The notes under the pieces: generated by a model | The model's database searches: none | The model's input: only the letters and a program-made list of their open reading frames with translations | Told to the model about the DNA's origin: nothing | Translations under genes and position numbers: made by a program | From: DATLGD01 sp035540755 | GTDB taxonomy: Bacteria; Actinomycetota; Actinomycetes; Mycobacteriales; SCTD01 | NCBI GenBank assembly: GCA_035540755.1 | Contig: DATLGD010000116.1 | Span: 1-12,564 of the forward strand | Direction: 5' to 3' | DNA: 12,564 bases | In this document: in pieces, positions 1-7,952 of the stretch | How positions within the stretch are numbered: position 1 is the stretch's first letter | Layout: each line of letters starts with the position of its first letter

Positions 1-3000
1 GGCCGGGGCAGGTGCCGGTGCCGGCGGGGCCGGCGGGGCCGGGCGCACCGAGCTGAGGGTGTAGCTCGTCCGGCTCTCCGACTCGTTCCCGGCGGCGTCC
101 CGGTAGCGGACCACCAGGTCGTAGCGACCGTCCGGCTGTCCGGTCAGGTCCAGGTCGAAGCGGCCGTCGCGGCAGCTGTCCGCGCCGGAGACGAACTGCC
201 CGTTGCGGCTGACCGTGCAGGTCGCCGTGGTGCCCGGAGCGGCCCGCAGGAAGGTGAAGGTGACCTGCCGAGCGGTGCCCGACGTGCCGGCGGAGGAGCT
301 GATCGGCCCGACCGGCGGCGGCGTCGCGTCCCAGACGTAGGAGCCCAGGTGCTGGGTGCCCGCGTCGCTGCGGTTGCCGTACTGGTCCGAGGCCACGACC
401 TGCATCGTGAAGGTGCCCTCGCCGAAGCGGGTGAGGTCGGTGGTCCAGGGGGAGCTGCACGGGACCCGGGTCGTCACCGCCGTGCCGTTGCGGAACAGCT
501 GGCAGGTGTAGGTGGCGCCGGCCTCGGTCCCCGCCCAGGTCCACGTGACCAGCGGGTTCGAGCCGATCCCGGGGGTGGTGCTGACGACCGGAGCCGGCGG
601 CGGCGTGGTGTCGAGCTTGTAGTTGAACGTGTGCGGCGAGGCGTTGCCCAGCACGTCGTGGATCGTGATGGTCAGCCGGTAGACGCCGTCGGGCCGGCCG
701 CGCAGGTCTGCCCGGTAGGACCCGTCGCAGGTGCGGCTGTCCAGCACCCCCGTGCTGCCGGGGCCGGTCAGCACGCACGTGGTCCAGGTTCCCTCGGACG
801 TCGTGAACGTCCAGGTGGGGCGCCGGTTGTTGCCGTCGGCCGGGACGACGGGGTCGAGCCCGGCCAGTCCGTTCGGGTCGAACTCGTACACGAAGTCGGC
901 GACCTCGGAGACGTTGCCCGCGGCGTCGGTGGCCGTGACCTCGAGCAGGTAGGAGCCGGCGGTGGTGCCCGTCCGGAACGTCGGCGAGTCGGTGCAGCCG
1001 TACCAGGAGCCGACCGTGGGCGTGCCTCCGCTCCGCGGCGTGAAGGTGACCCGGCACCGGAGCGCTGCGCCCGCCTCCGCGATCACCTTGAACTTGGCCT
1101 CCGCGACGTTGCTCGGGCCCTGCGGGCCGCTGATCTCGGGAGTCTCCGGGGCGGTCGTGTCGAGCCGGTAGGAGGCCGTTCCGCCCTCTGACCGGTTGCC
1201 GGCGGCGTCGGTGAGCGTGACGCGCAGCGTGTAGAGGCCGTCCGCCCCGAGCGGGACGGTCCAGGCGGAGGTGCAGCGCTCCACCCGCAGGAACGGCGCG
1301 CCGTCCAGGGTGAGCACGCAGGTGGCCCACGTGCCGGCCAGCTGCTCGCCGGTCCACTGCCACGCCGGCGTGCGGCTCTGCGCGGGACTTGCCGGAGCGG
1401 TCACCACGGGTGCTGCCGGCGCTGTCGTGTCGAGGACGTACACGCTGCGGCTGGCGGCGCCCACGTTGCCCGCGGCGTCCACCGCTCGCACCCAGATGGC
1501 GTACGTCCCGTCCGGCGCCCCGGACAGGTTGAGGGAGAACGTGCCGCCGGTCCCGCACAGGACGTAGGCGCCGGTGTCGCCGGCGCGGCACTCCAGCCGC
1601 GCGCCGGCCTCGGTGGTGAAGGTCCACGTCGGGGTGCGGGTGCTGCCGGGGCTCGGCGGCGGAGTGATCCCGACCGGGGCAGGCGCGGTGGTGTCGTACA
1701 CGTAGGTCGCGCCGGAGACCGGCCCGACGTTGCCGGCGGCGTCGACGAGCCGCACCTCGAGCCGGTAGGCGCCGTCCGGCCGTCCGCTGAGGTCGAAGGG
1801 GTACGGGCTGCCGGTGGTCGAGGCGGTGCAGACCGCCCAGTCGACCAGGACGGCGCCGTCGCGGAGCACGCGGCACCAGGCCGTCGTGCCGGCCTCGGTG
1901 CTGGTGACCGTCCACACCAGGCCCGGAGAGGTCGACGGTGACGGCGGGGCAGTCACTCCGGGGGCCGGCGGCGGCGTGGTGTCGAGGCGGTAGCTGCTGG
2001 AGGCGGTGCCGGAGACGTTGCCGGCCGCGTCGCGGCTGCGCACCTCCGCGGTGTACGTGCCGTCCGGGCGGCCGGTGAGGTCCGGGGCGAAGCTGGGTCC
2101 GCAGGCCGCCCAGTCGAGCACCACGGCGCCACCCGGGCCGAGCAGCCGGCAGGACGGCGCGCCCTCCGCGGCGATGCCCCACACCGGGGTGCGGCTGCTC
2201 CCGGGTGTCACCGGCGAGGTCAGGACCGGGACGGCCGGCGGCACGGTGTCCAGCACGAAGGTGCTGCTGGCCGGCGCCGAGACGTTGCCCGCGGCGTCAC
2301 GGGCGCGGACCTCGAGGGTGTAGGTGCCGTCGGGACGGCCGGTGAGGTCGGCCGTCAGCGGGCTCGAGCACACGCCGTCGAGCAGCACCGTCCCGCCGGG
2401 ACCGGTCAGGCGGCACAGCAGCACGGCTCCGGCCTCACTGGCGAACTCCCAGCGCGGGAAGCGGTCGAACGACGTCGGCGGCTGCACCGAGAAGACCGGC
2501 ACCGAGGGGGCGGTCGTGTCCAGCACGTAGCTGCTGGTCCTGCTCGGGCCGACGTTGCCGGCGGCGTCGACGGCGCGGACCTCGATCGTGTACGTGCCGT
2601 CCGCCGCGGTGCGGAGGTCCAGCGTGAACGACCCGCCCGCGTCGCACGTCTGCCAGGTCCCGCCGAGGACCCGGCACTGCAGGGTCGCGCCCGGCTCCCC
2701 GGAGAACGTCCAGGTCGGCGTGCGGCCGCTCGACGGGCTTCCCGGTGCCGTGATGACGACGGCCGCGGGCGGCACGGTGTCGAGCAGGTAGTTGCCGACG
2801 AGGAGCTCGGACACGTTGCCGGCGGCGTCCCGCGCACGCACCCGCAGGCTGTAGCTGCCGTCGGCCACCTCGGCCAGGTCGGCCGTGTACGTGCCGGCGC
2901 AGGGAGCCCAGCCGCCGAGCGCGCCGCTCGGGCCGTAGAGGCGGCACTCGAGCACCGCGTCGGCGTCGCCGGTGAACGTCCACGTCGGAGCCCGGCCCGA

Positions 3001-6000
3001 CGACGTGGCCGGCGGCACGCTGGTGAAGACCGGCCGGCTCGGCGCGACGGTGTCGAGCACGAACGTGCTGGTCACCGACGGCGAGAGGTTGCCTGCGGCG
3101 TCGCGAGCGGTGACCGTGAGCAGGTAGCTGCCGTCGGGACGGCCGGTGAGGTCGGCGACGACCGGGCTCGTGCAGGCGGCGTCGACCAGCACGGCGCCAT
3201 CGGGGCCGGTGAGGCGGCACAGCAGCACGGTGCCGGCCTCGGTGGTCAGCTCCCAGCGCGGGAAGCGGTTCGAGGAGGTCGGCGGCTCGACGGTGAACAC
3301 CGGGGCGGCCGGCGGGACGGTGTCGAGGACGAAGGTGCTGGTGCGGGGGGCCGACACGTTCCCTGCCGCGTCCCGGGCGCGGACCTCGAGCGTGTAGGTG
3401 CCGTCCGGCAGACCGGTCAGGTCGGCGGTGAACGGGCTGCTGCAGACGCGGTCGACGAGGACCGTGCCGTCCGGTGCGCGCAGGGTGCACAGGAGCACGG
3501 CGTCGGCGTCCGAGCCGACCTCCCACGTCGGCGTCCGTCGGAAGGACGTCGGTGGCTCGCGGGTGAAGACCGGCACCGAGGGCGCGACGGTGTCCAGCAC
3601 GAAGGCGCTGGTCACCGGCGCCGACACGTTGCCGGCGGCGTCGCGGGCGCGCAGCTCGAGGGTGTACGTCCCGTCCGGGCGGCCGGCGAGGTCAGCGGTG
3701 AACGACGTGCCCGTGCACAGCGTGTCGACGAGCAGCGTTCCGTCCGGGGCGTACAGCCGGCACAGCAGCACCCCGTCCGCGGGCCCGGTGAACTCCCAGC
3801 GCGGGGCGCGGTCGAAGGAGGTCGAGGGTACGGCGGTGAACACCGGCACCGCCGGTGCCGTGGTGTCCAGCTCGTAGCTGGCAGAGCCGACCCGGCTCCG
3901 GTTGCCGGCCGCGTCCACGAGCTCGACCTCGACCGTGTACGTGCCGTCCGGCAGACCGGTCAGGTCGAAGACGACCGGGCTGGTGCAGGCAGCCACCGTC
4001 CGCACGACCTCGCCGCCACGGCGCAGGACGCAGGACGCCGTCGTCCCGCTCTCCCCGGTGAAGCTCACCTGCCAGCTGCGGCTGCTCGACGGGCCCGGGG
4101 TCGCGGTGACGACGGGAGCGGCGGGCGGCGTCGTGTCGAGCAGGTACGACGCGGTGGCGGCCTGGCTGCGGTTCCCCGCGGCGTCGACCAGCTCGACGGT
4201 GACCGTGTAGGTCCCGTCCGGCTGGCCGGTGAGGTCGAAGGTGACGCCGCTCGTGCAGCCGGCCACGCTGGCCACGACCGTGCTCCCCCGCCGCAGGACG
4301 CAGGAGGCGGTGGACCCGGCCTCGCTGGTGAAGCTGACGGTCCACGAGCGCGCGTTCGAGGGGCCGGGGGCGGCGGTGACGACCGGAGCGGCCGGCGGAG
4401 TCGTGTCCAGCACGTACACGCTGCCGGCCGGGGACGAGACGTTGCCCGCCGCGTCCCGGGCGCGCACCTCGAGCAGGTAGTCCCCGTCTGCGCGACCGGT
4501 TAGGTCCGCCACGAACGCGCCGTCGACGCACTGTCCGTCGAACAGCACCGCTCCGCCCGGCGCACGCAGTCGGCACAGCAGGACGGCGCCGTCGTCACCG
4601 TTGAACTCCCACCGGGGCGCGCGGTCGGAGGAGGTCGCCGGCGTCCGGGTGAAGGTCGGGACCGCAGGCGGGAGGGTGTCGAGCAGGTAGCTGGTGAGAA
4701 CGGCGTCGGAGACGTTGCCGGCGGCGTCGCGCGCGCGGACCTCGAGCCGGAACAGGCCGTCCGGGTGGCCGGTGAGGTCCGGGGTGAAGGTCGGGCTGCA
4801 GAGGCCGTCGACGACGACGGCGCCGCCCGGAGCCACCAGGCGGCAGAGCAGGACGGCGTCCGCGTCACCGCGGAGCTCCCAGGTGGGCCGGAGGCTGTTG
4901 GACGTCGCCGGCGCGGACACGACCGTGGGGACGGCCGGCGGCCGGGTGTCCAGGACGAAGGTGCTGCGCGCGGGGGCCGAGACGTTGCCGACGGCGTCGC
5001 GGGCCCGGACCTCGAGCAGGTAGCTGCCGTCGGGGCGACCGGACAGGTTCTGCGTGAACGGGCTCGAGCAGAGCCCGTCGGTGAGCACGGTGCCGTCCGG
5101 GGCGAAGAGCCGGCACAGCAAGGTGGCGTCGGCGTCGGAGCCGAACTCCCAGGTCGGCCGGGAGTCGAACGAGGTGGGCGGCTCGACGGTGAAGACCGGC
5201 ACGGTCGGCGGGGTGGTGTCGAGGACATAGCTCCGGGTGCCCGGGTCGCTGATGTTGCCGGCGGCGTCGGTCAGGCGGACCTCGACGGTGTAGGTGCCGT
5301 CGGGCAGGCCGGTCAGGTCGAACACGTGCCCGGACAGGCACCCGTCCACGGTCGTCACGACGGTGCTGCCGCGCAGCAGCGCGCACGACGCGGTGGCACC
5401 CGGCTCGCCGCTGAACGTCACCGTCCACGAGCGGACGTTCGAGGGACCCGCGACAGCGGACACCGAGGGAGCCGCCGGCGGCGTGGTGTCGAGCAGGTAG
5501 GAGCGGGTGCCCGGGTCGCTGGTGTTGCCGGCGGCGTCGGTCAGGCGGACCTCGACGGTGTAGGTGCCGTCGGGCAGGCCGGTCAGGTCGAACACGTGCC
5601 CGGACAGGCACCCGTCCACGGTCGTCACGACGGTGCTCCCGCGCAGCAGCACGCACGACGCGGTGGCACCCGGCTCGCCGCTGAACGTCACCGTCCAGCT
5701 GCGGCTCCGGGACGGACCGACCGGGGCCAGCACCGACGGCGGGAGCGGCGGCGTGGTGTCGAGCCGGTAGTCGGCCGTCCCGGCCTGGCTCACGTTGCCG
5801 GCAGCGTCCCGCAGGGTGACGGTGACGGTGTAGGTGCCGTCGTCCATGCCGGACAGGTCGAACGTCAGTCCCGAGACGCAGCCCTCGACCGTCCGCAGCG
5901 TGGTGGAGCCGAGGCGGAGCGTGCAGGTGGCCGTGGCCCCCGCCTCGCCACTGAAGGTCACCGTGAGAGCCCGGCTGCTCGACACACCGGCCGGGACTGA

Positions 6001-7788
6001 GACCTTCGGGGCGTCAGGTGCCGTCGTGTCCAGCAGGTACGACGAGGTCCCCGCCGGGCTGTCGTTGCCGGCAGCGTCCCGCAGGACCACGTCGACGCTG
6101 TAGGTGCCGTCGGCCCCGCCGGTGAGGTCGAAGGTGTGGCCCGACAGGCAGCCCGACACGGTGTCCACCACCGTGCTGCCGCGGCGGAGCGTGCAGGTGG
6201 CCGTGGTCGACGGCTCACCGCTGAAGGTGACCGTGAGCGTCCTCGCGCTGCTGGGTCCGGGCGGGGTGGCCACGGTCGGAGCGCCCGGCGCTGTGGCGTC
6301 GAGGATCACGCTGCTGCGCGCGACGCCGCCGGCGTTGCCGAGGTCGTCCCGGCTCTGCACCTCGAGGGTGTACGTGCCGTCCGGCCGCCCCGACGTGCTG
6401 AAGGTGACCGACCCGGTGCAGGGAGCCCAGTCCTGGACCACGGTCGAGCCGAACAGGATCCGGCAGCTGGTCAGCTCCGCGACCGTGTGGTTCCACGTGA
6501 AACTCCGGGACGACCCGCCGTTGTTCGGCGACGTCGGGGCGGACGTGATCGTCGGCGTGGGCGGCGGGACGCGGTCGACCTCGACCGCCGGGCTCCAGGC
6601 CGCCGTCGAGCGGTTGCCGGCCGCGTCGATCAGGACCACCTGCAGCCGGTAGGTCCCGTCCGCGGAGACGGTCGTCGTCCACGGGCTGGAGCAGCCGGTC
6701 TCGGTGCCGAGTGCGCCGTTGACCTCGAACCGGCAGACGGCGCTGTTGTCCCCCGGCGAGAAGGTCCACCGGAGGGAGGGGTCGGCCGTGCGGCCCTCGG
6801 AACCGGTCACGGCCGGGGCGGGCGGCGGCACGCGGTCCAGCACGTACGTCCGCGTGCCGGGCTCCGAGGTGGCACCGCCGCTGGTCTCGACCAGGACCAC
6901 CGACGCCGTGAAGCTGCCGTCGGACGGGAGCGTCGTCGACCAGGGCGAGGTGCAGGGGTCGGCGGACGTGACCGTTCCGTTCGGAGCGGTGAGGGTGCAC
7001 CGGGCCGTCGTGCCCGACGGGACCGTGAAGGTCCACGCCACCGTCGCGCTGTTGCCGGTGGCGGGGGGACCGCCGACCGTCGGCGCCGGGGGCGGCACGT
7101 CCAGGACGTAGGGGTCGCTGGTGGCGCTGGCCTCGTTGCCGGCCTCGTCGGTGGCGACGACGGTCAGCACGTAGCTGCCCTCGGGCGCGGAACCGAGCGC
7201 CGCCGTGTAGCTGGTGGAGCAGGACGAGGGCCCGCTGGTGAAGCCCGAGCCGGTCAGGGTGCAGGTCCCGGAGCCCCCGCTGATGGCCAGCGTCCAGGTC
7301 GGGGAGCGGTCCGCCGACGGGCTGACCGGCGACCCCGTGATGGCGACCGACGGCGGCGTGCGGTCCACGGTGACGGTGCTGGAGTCGCTGCCGGCGGGTG
7401 TGCCGTCGGGCAGCTGCGCGGTGACGGTCAGGGTGTAGTCGCCCGAGGCGGCAGCGTCGACCGTGACCGAGAAGCTGCCGGTGCCGGTGCAGTCCTGCAC
7501 GGTCGTACCGCCCGGCGTGACGACCCGGCACTCCGCGGTCGCGCCGTCCGGGAGGGTTCCGCTCCACGTCAGGGACGAGGCGGAGGTGTAGCGGTCCGGT
7601 GCCGAGGTGATCGCCACGCCGTCGGCCGCGGCGGCCGGCGCGGCCAGGGCGGCGAGGGCGATGCCCAGGAGCAGCACCAGCAGGCCGGAGATCGACAGGG
7701 CGCGGCGTCGGGACGCACGGTCCGGCGGCTGAGGACAGGCACGGCCGGGCGCAGTGGTCCTCGACCACCGACCGCGCCGGTCCTGCAT
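1..7788 (-). CDS. Giant secreted multi-domain bacterial Ig-like repeat protein (C-terminus outside window)
   Basis: I see an uninterrupted frame of 2596 codons from an ATG at 7788 to the left edge. I checked the frame at the start, in the middle and at the last codon. Residues 1-55 form a signal peptide: a long basic n-region with SRRRAL at 26-31, a hydrophobic core at about 33-50, and a likely cleavage after PAAAA near 55. About 28 repeats of about 90 residues follow (about 56-2577). Each has a linker of the DTTPP type, a W-x-F strand, usually two Cys about 15 residues apart, an L-x-G-x-x-D-G-x-Y turn and D-A-A-G-N. After the last repeat a Pro/Ala-rich linker begins (about 2582-2596). This matches the Cys-containing Ig-like/adhesion-type repeats of secreted actinobacterial proteins. 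The likely role is a long cell-surface or extracellular stalk or adhesin, which is inference. The C-terminal anchor or effector domain is not visible. The ATG is chosen for its GGGAGGG ribosome binding site and the signal peptide; an in-frame GTG at 7827 is a weaker alternative. Confidence 0.88.
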   Translation of the reverse strand, partial: MQDRRGRWSRTTAPGRACPQPPDRASRRRALSISGLLVLLLGIALAALAAPAAAADGVAITSAPDRYTSASSLTWSGTLPDGATAECRVVTPGGTTVQDCTGTGSFSVTVDAAASGDYTLTVTAQLPDGTPAGSDSSTVTVDRTPPSVAITGSPVSPSADRSPTWTLAISGGSGTCTLTGSGFTSGPSSCSTSYTAALGSAPEGSYVLTVVATDEAGNEASATSDPYVLDVPPPAPTVGGPPATGNSATVAWTFTVPSGTTARCTLTAPNGTVTSADPCTSPWSTTLPSDGSFTASVVLVETSGGATSEPGTRTYVLDRVPPPAPAVTGSEGRTADPSLRWTFSPGDNSAVCRFEVNGALGTETGCSSPWTTTVSADGTYRLQVVLIDAAGNRSTAAWSPAVEVDRVPPPTPTITSAPTSPNNGGSSRSFTWNHTVAELTSCRILFGSTVVQDWAPCTGSVTFSTSGRPDGTYTLEVQSRDDLGNAGGVARSSVILDATAPGAPTVATPPGPSSARTLTVTFSGEPSTTATCTLRRGSTVVDTVSGCLSGHTFDLTGGADGTYSVDVVLRDAAGNDSPAGTSSYLLDTTAPDAPKVSVPAGVSSSRALTVTFSGEAGATATCTLRLGSTTLRTVEGCVSGLTFDLSGMDDGTYTVTVTLRDAAGNVSQAGTADYRLDTTPPLPPSVLAPVGPSRSRSWTVTFSGEPGATASCVLLRGSTVVTTVDGCLSGHVFDLTGLPDGTYTVEVRLTDAAGNTSDPGTRSYLLDTTPPAAPSVSAVAGPSNVRSWTVTFSGEPGATASCALLRGSTVVTTVDGCLSGHVFDLTGLPDGTYTVEVRLTDAAGNISDPGTRSYVLDTTPPTVPVFTVEPPTSFDSRPTWEFGSDADATLLCRLFAPDGTVLTDGLCSSPFTQNLSGRPDGSYLLEVRARDAVGNVSAPARSTFVLDTRPPAVPTVVSAPATSNSLRPTWELRGDADAVLLCRLVAPGGAVVVDGLCSPTFTPDLTGHPDGLFRLEVRARDAAGNVSDAVLTSYLLDTLPPAVPTFTRTPATSSDRAPRWEFNGDDGAVLLCRLRAPGGAVLFDGQCVDGAFVADLTGRADGDYLLEVRARDAAGNVSSPAGSVYVLDTTPPAAPVVTAAPGPSNARSWTVSFTSEAGSTASCVLRRGSTVVASVAGCTSGVTFDLTGQPDGTYTVTVELVDAAGNRSQAATASYLLDTTPPAAPVVTATPGPSSSRSWQVSFTGESGTTASCVLRRGGEVVRTVAACTSPVVFDLTGLPDGTYTVEVELVDAAGNRSRVGSASYELDTTAPAVPVFTAVPSTSFDRAPRWEFTGPADGVLLCRLYAPDGTLLVDTLCTGTSFTADLAGRPDGTYTLELRARDAAGNVSAPVTSAFVLDTVAPSVPVFTREPPTSFRRTPTWEVGSDADAVLLCTLRAPDGTVLVDRVCSSPFTADLTGLPDGTYTLEVRARDAAGNVSAPRTSTFVLDTVPPAAPVFTVEPPTSSNRFPRWELTTEAGTVLLCRLTGPDGAVLVDAACTSPVVADLTGRPDGSYLLTVTARDAAGNLSPSVTSTFVLDTVAPSRPVFTSVPPATSSGRAPTWTFTGDADAVLECRLYGPSGALGGWAPCAGTYTADLAEVADGSYSLRVRARDAAGNVSELLVGNYLLDTVPPAAVVITAPGSPSSGRTPTWTFSGEPGATLQCRVLGGTWQTCDAGGSFTLDLRTAADGTYTIEVRAVDAAGNVGPSRTSSYVLDTTAPSVPVFSVQPPTSFDRFPRWEFASEAGAVLLCRLTGPGGTVLLDGVCSSPLTADLTGRPDGTYTLEVRARDAAGNVSAPASSTFVLDTVPPAVPVLTSPVTPGSSRTPVWGIAAEGAPSCRLLGPGGAVVLDWAACGPSFAPDLTGRPDGTYTAEVRSRDAAGNVSGTASSSYRLDTTPPPAPGVTAPPSPSTSPGLVWTVTSTEAGTTAWCRVLRDGAVLVDWAVCTASTTGSPYPFDLSGRPDGAYRLEVRLVDAAGNVGPVSGATYVYDTTAPAPVGITPPPSPGSTRTPTWTFTTEAGARLECRAGDTGAYVLCGTGGTFSLNLSGAPDGTYAIWVRAVDAAGNVGAASRSVYVLDTTAPAAPVVTAPASPAQSRTPAWQWTGEQLAGTWATCVLTLDGAPFLRVERCTSAWTVPLGADGLYTLRVTLTDAAGNRSEGGTASYRLDTTAPETPEISGPQGPSNVAEAKFKVIAEAGAALRCRVTFTPRSGGTPTVGSWYGCTDSPTFRTGTTAGSYLLEVTATDAAGNVSEVADFVYEFDPNGLAGLDPVVPADGNNRRPTWTFTTSEGTWTTCVLTGPGSTGVLDSRTCDGSYRADLRGRPDGVYRLTITIHDVLGNASPHTFNYKLDTTPPPAPVVSTTPGIGSNPLVTWTWAGTEAGATYTCQLFRNGTAVTTRVPCSSPWTTDLTRFGEGTFTMQVVASDQYGNRSDAGTQHLGSYVWDATPPPVGPISSSAGTSGTARQVTFTFLRAAPGTTATCTVSRNGQFVSGADSCRDGRFDLDLTGQPDGRYDLVVRYRDAAGNESESRTSYTLSSVRPAPPAPPAPAPAPA
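5234..5427. repeat. Near-identical direct repeat, copy 1 (partner 5504-5697)
   Basis: This 194-bp stretch matches 5504-5697 at an offset of exactly 270 bp. I count three differences, at 5252, 5368 and 5381. It covers most of one class A Ig-like unit and far exceeds the similarity of other neighbouring units, so it looks like a recent unit duplication or gene conversion. Confidence 0.93.
5504..5697. repeat. Near-identical direct repeat, copy 2 (partner 5234-5427)
   Basis: This is the second copy of the 194-bp duplication, one 270-bp unit away from the first. Identity stops sharply at 5697, where the strand sequence changes from the R-T to the R-S-R type, so the duplicated block is bounded inside the domain rather than at its linker. 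Confidence 0.93.
6490..6503. promoter_or_regulatory. parS-like 14-mer inside the repeat gene
   Basis: The plus strand reads GTTCCACGTGAAAC, which is one base from the actinobacterial ParB site GTTTCACGTGAAAC; the minus strand reads GTTTCACGTGGAAC. It lies inside an Ig-like repeat, in codons for S-F-T-W-N. Binding by ParB is inferred from sequence similarity and the origin-proximal location. The protein motif partly constrains these codons, so chance or coding constraint remains possible. Confidence 0.5.
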
Positions 7789-7795
7789 CGCCTGT

Positions 7796-7802
7796 CCCTC
7801 CC
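7796..7802 (-). promoter_or_regulatory. Ribosome binding site of the giant Ig-like gene
   Basis: GGGAGGG lies 7 nt upstream of the ATG at 7788 on the minus strand. This spacing supports the ATG over the in-frame GTG at 7827, which has no comparable site. Confidence 0.65.
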
Positions 7803-7819
7803 GCCCCTTCCCGGGGCGG
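7801..7819 (-). promoter_or_regulatory. Leader hairpin abutting the ribosome binding site
   Basis: CCGCCCC at 7801-7807 and GGGGCGG at 7813-7819 form a perfect 7-bp GC-only stem with a 5-nt loop. In the minus-strand mRNA the 3' arm runs into the GGGAGGG ribosome binding site, sharing two bases with it. The hairpin could modulate initiation of the giant gene or act as an attenuator without a U-tract. No known riboswitch consensus was recognised around it. Confidence 0.4.
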
Positions 7820-7910
7820 TTCCGCACCGGGGCGTCCCCCGAGGCGGCACGGCGGACGTCCCGCCATCTGACCGGTGTTCGGCAGATCGGCCGGCGACCT
7901 TGAGGACGAA

Positions 7911-7928
7911 TCTGCGCAGGAGCGCAGA
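7911..7928 (-). terminator. Candidate terminator after tRNA-Ala
   Basis: TCTGCGC and GCGCAGA form a perfect 7-bp stem with a 4-nt loop, 24 nt downstream of the tRNA-Ala 3' end. On the minus strand it is followed by TTCGTCC, so the U-tract is poor. U-poor hairpin terminators are common in high-GC actinobacteria. It would separate the tRNA transcript from the giant gene. Confidence 0.45.
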
Positions 7929-7952
7929 AGGTTCTGGTCAGGCGGTACGGGG

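Larger units (their letters stand above)
61..7623 (-). repeat. Tandem array of about 28 Ig-like domain repeats, period about 270 bp
   Basis: The Asp codon of the inter-domain linker recurs at 7365, 7101, 6837, 6576, 6300, 6030, 5760, 5490, 5220, 4950, 4680, 4407, 4137, 3867, 3594, 3324, 3054, 2781, 2520, 2250, 1983, 1695, 1431, 1161, 612 and 330, with one diverged linker near 870. From 6300 to 4680 the spacing is exactly 270 bp six times. Elsewhere it is 261-288 bp, always a multiple of three. Two sequence classes are visible. Class A has R-S-W-T-V-x-F and C-x-L-x-R-G-S-T-V-V. Class B has P-x-W-E-F, L-L-C-R-L and L-E-V-R-A-R-D. Class A fills units 6-9 and 13-14; class B fills units 10-12, 15-18 and 20. 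Units 1-5 and 21-28 are diverged. Confidence 0.9.

Noticed and set aside
5323..5328. CACGTG cores at 5323 and 5593 as further parS sites
   Set aside because: The flanking bases are not symmetric and do not match parS; the two copies are simply part of the duplicated repeat unit.
4765..6000. 411-codon plus-strand frame with internal repeats
   Set aside because: Its repeats have the same 270-bp period as the minus-strand Ig-like units and are only their shadow.
61..7623. CRISPR array or non-coding satellite as an explanation of the periodic repeats
   Set aside because: The period is about 270 bp, always in multiples of three, with protein-level conservation and no spacers.
7789..7952. Riboswitch in the leader of the giant gene
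   Set aside because: Hairpins are present, but I could not match the leader to cyclic di-GMP or ydaO-type consensus motifs by eye.
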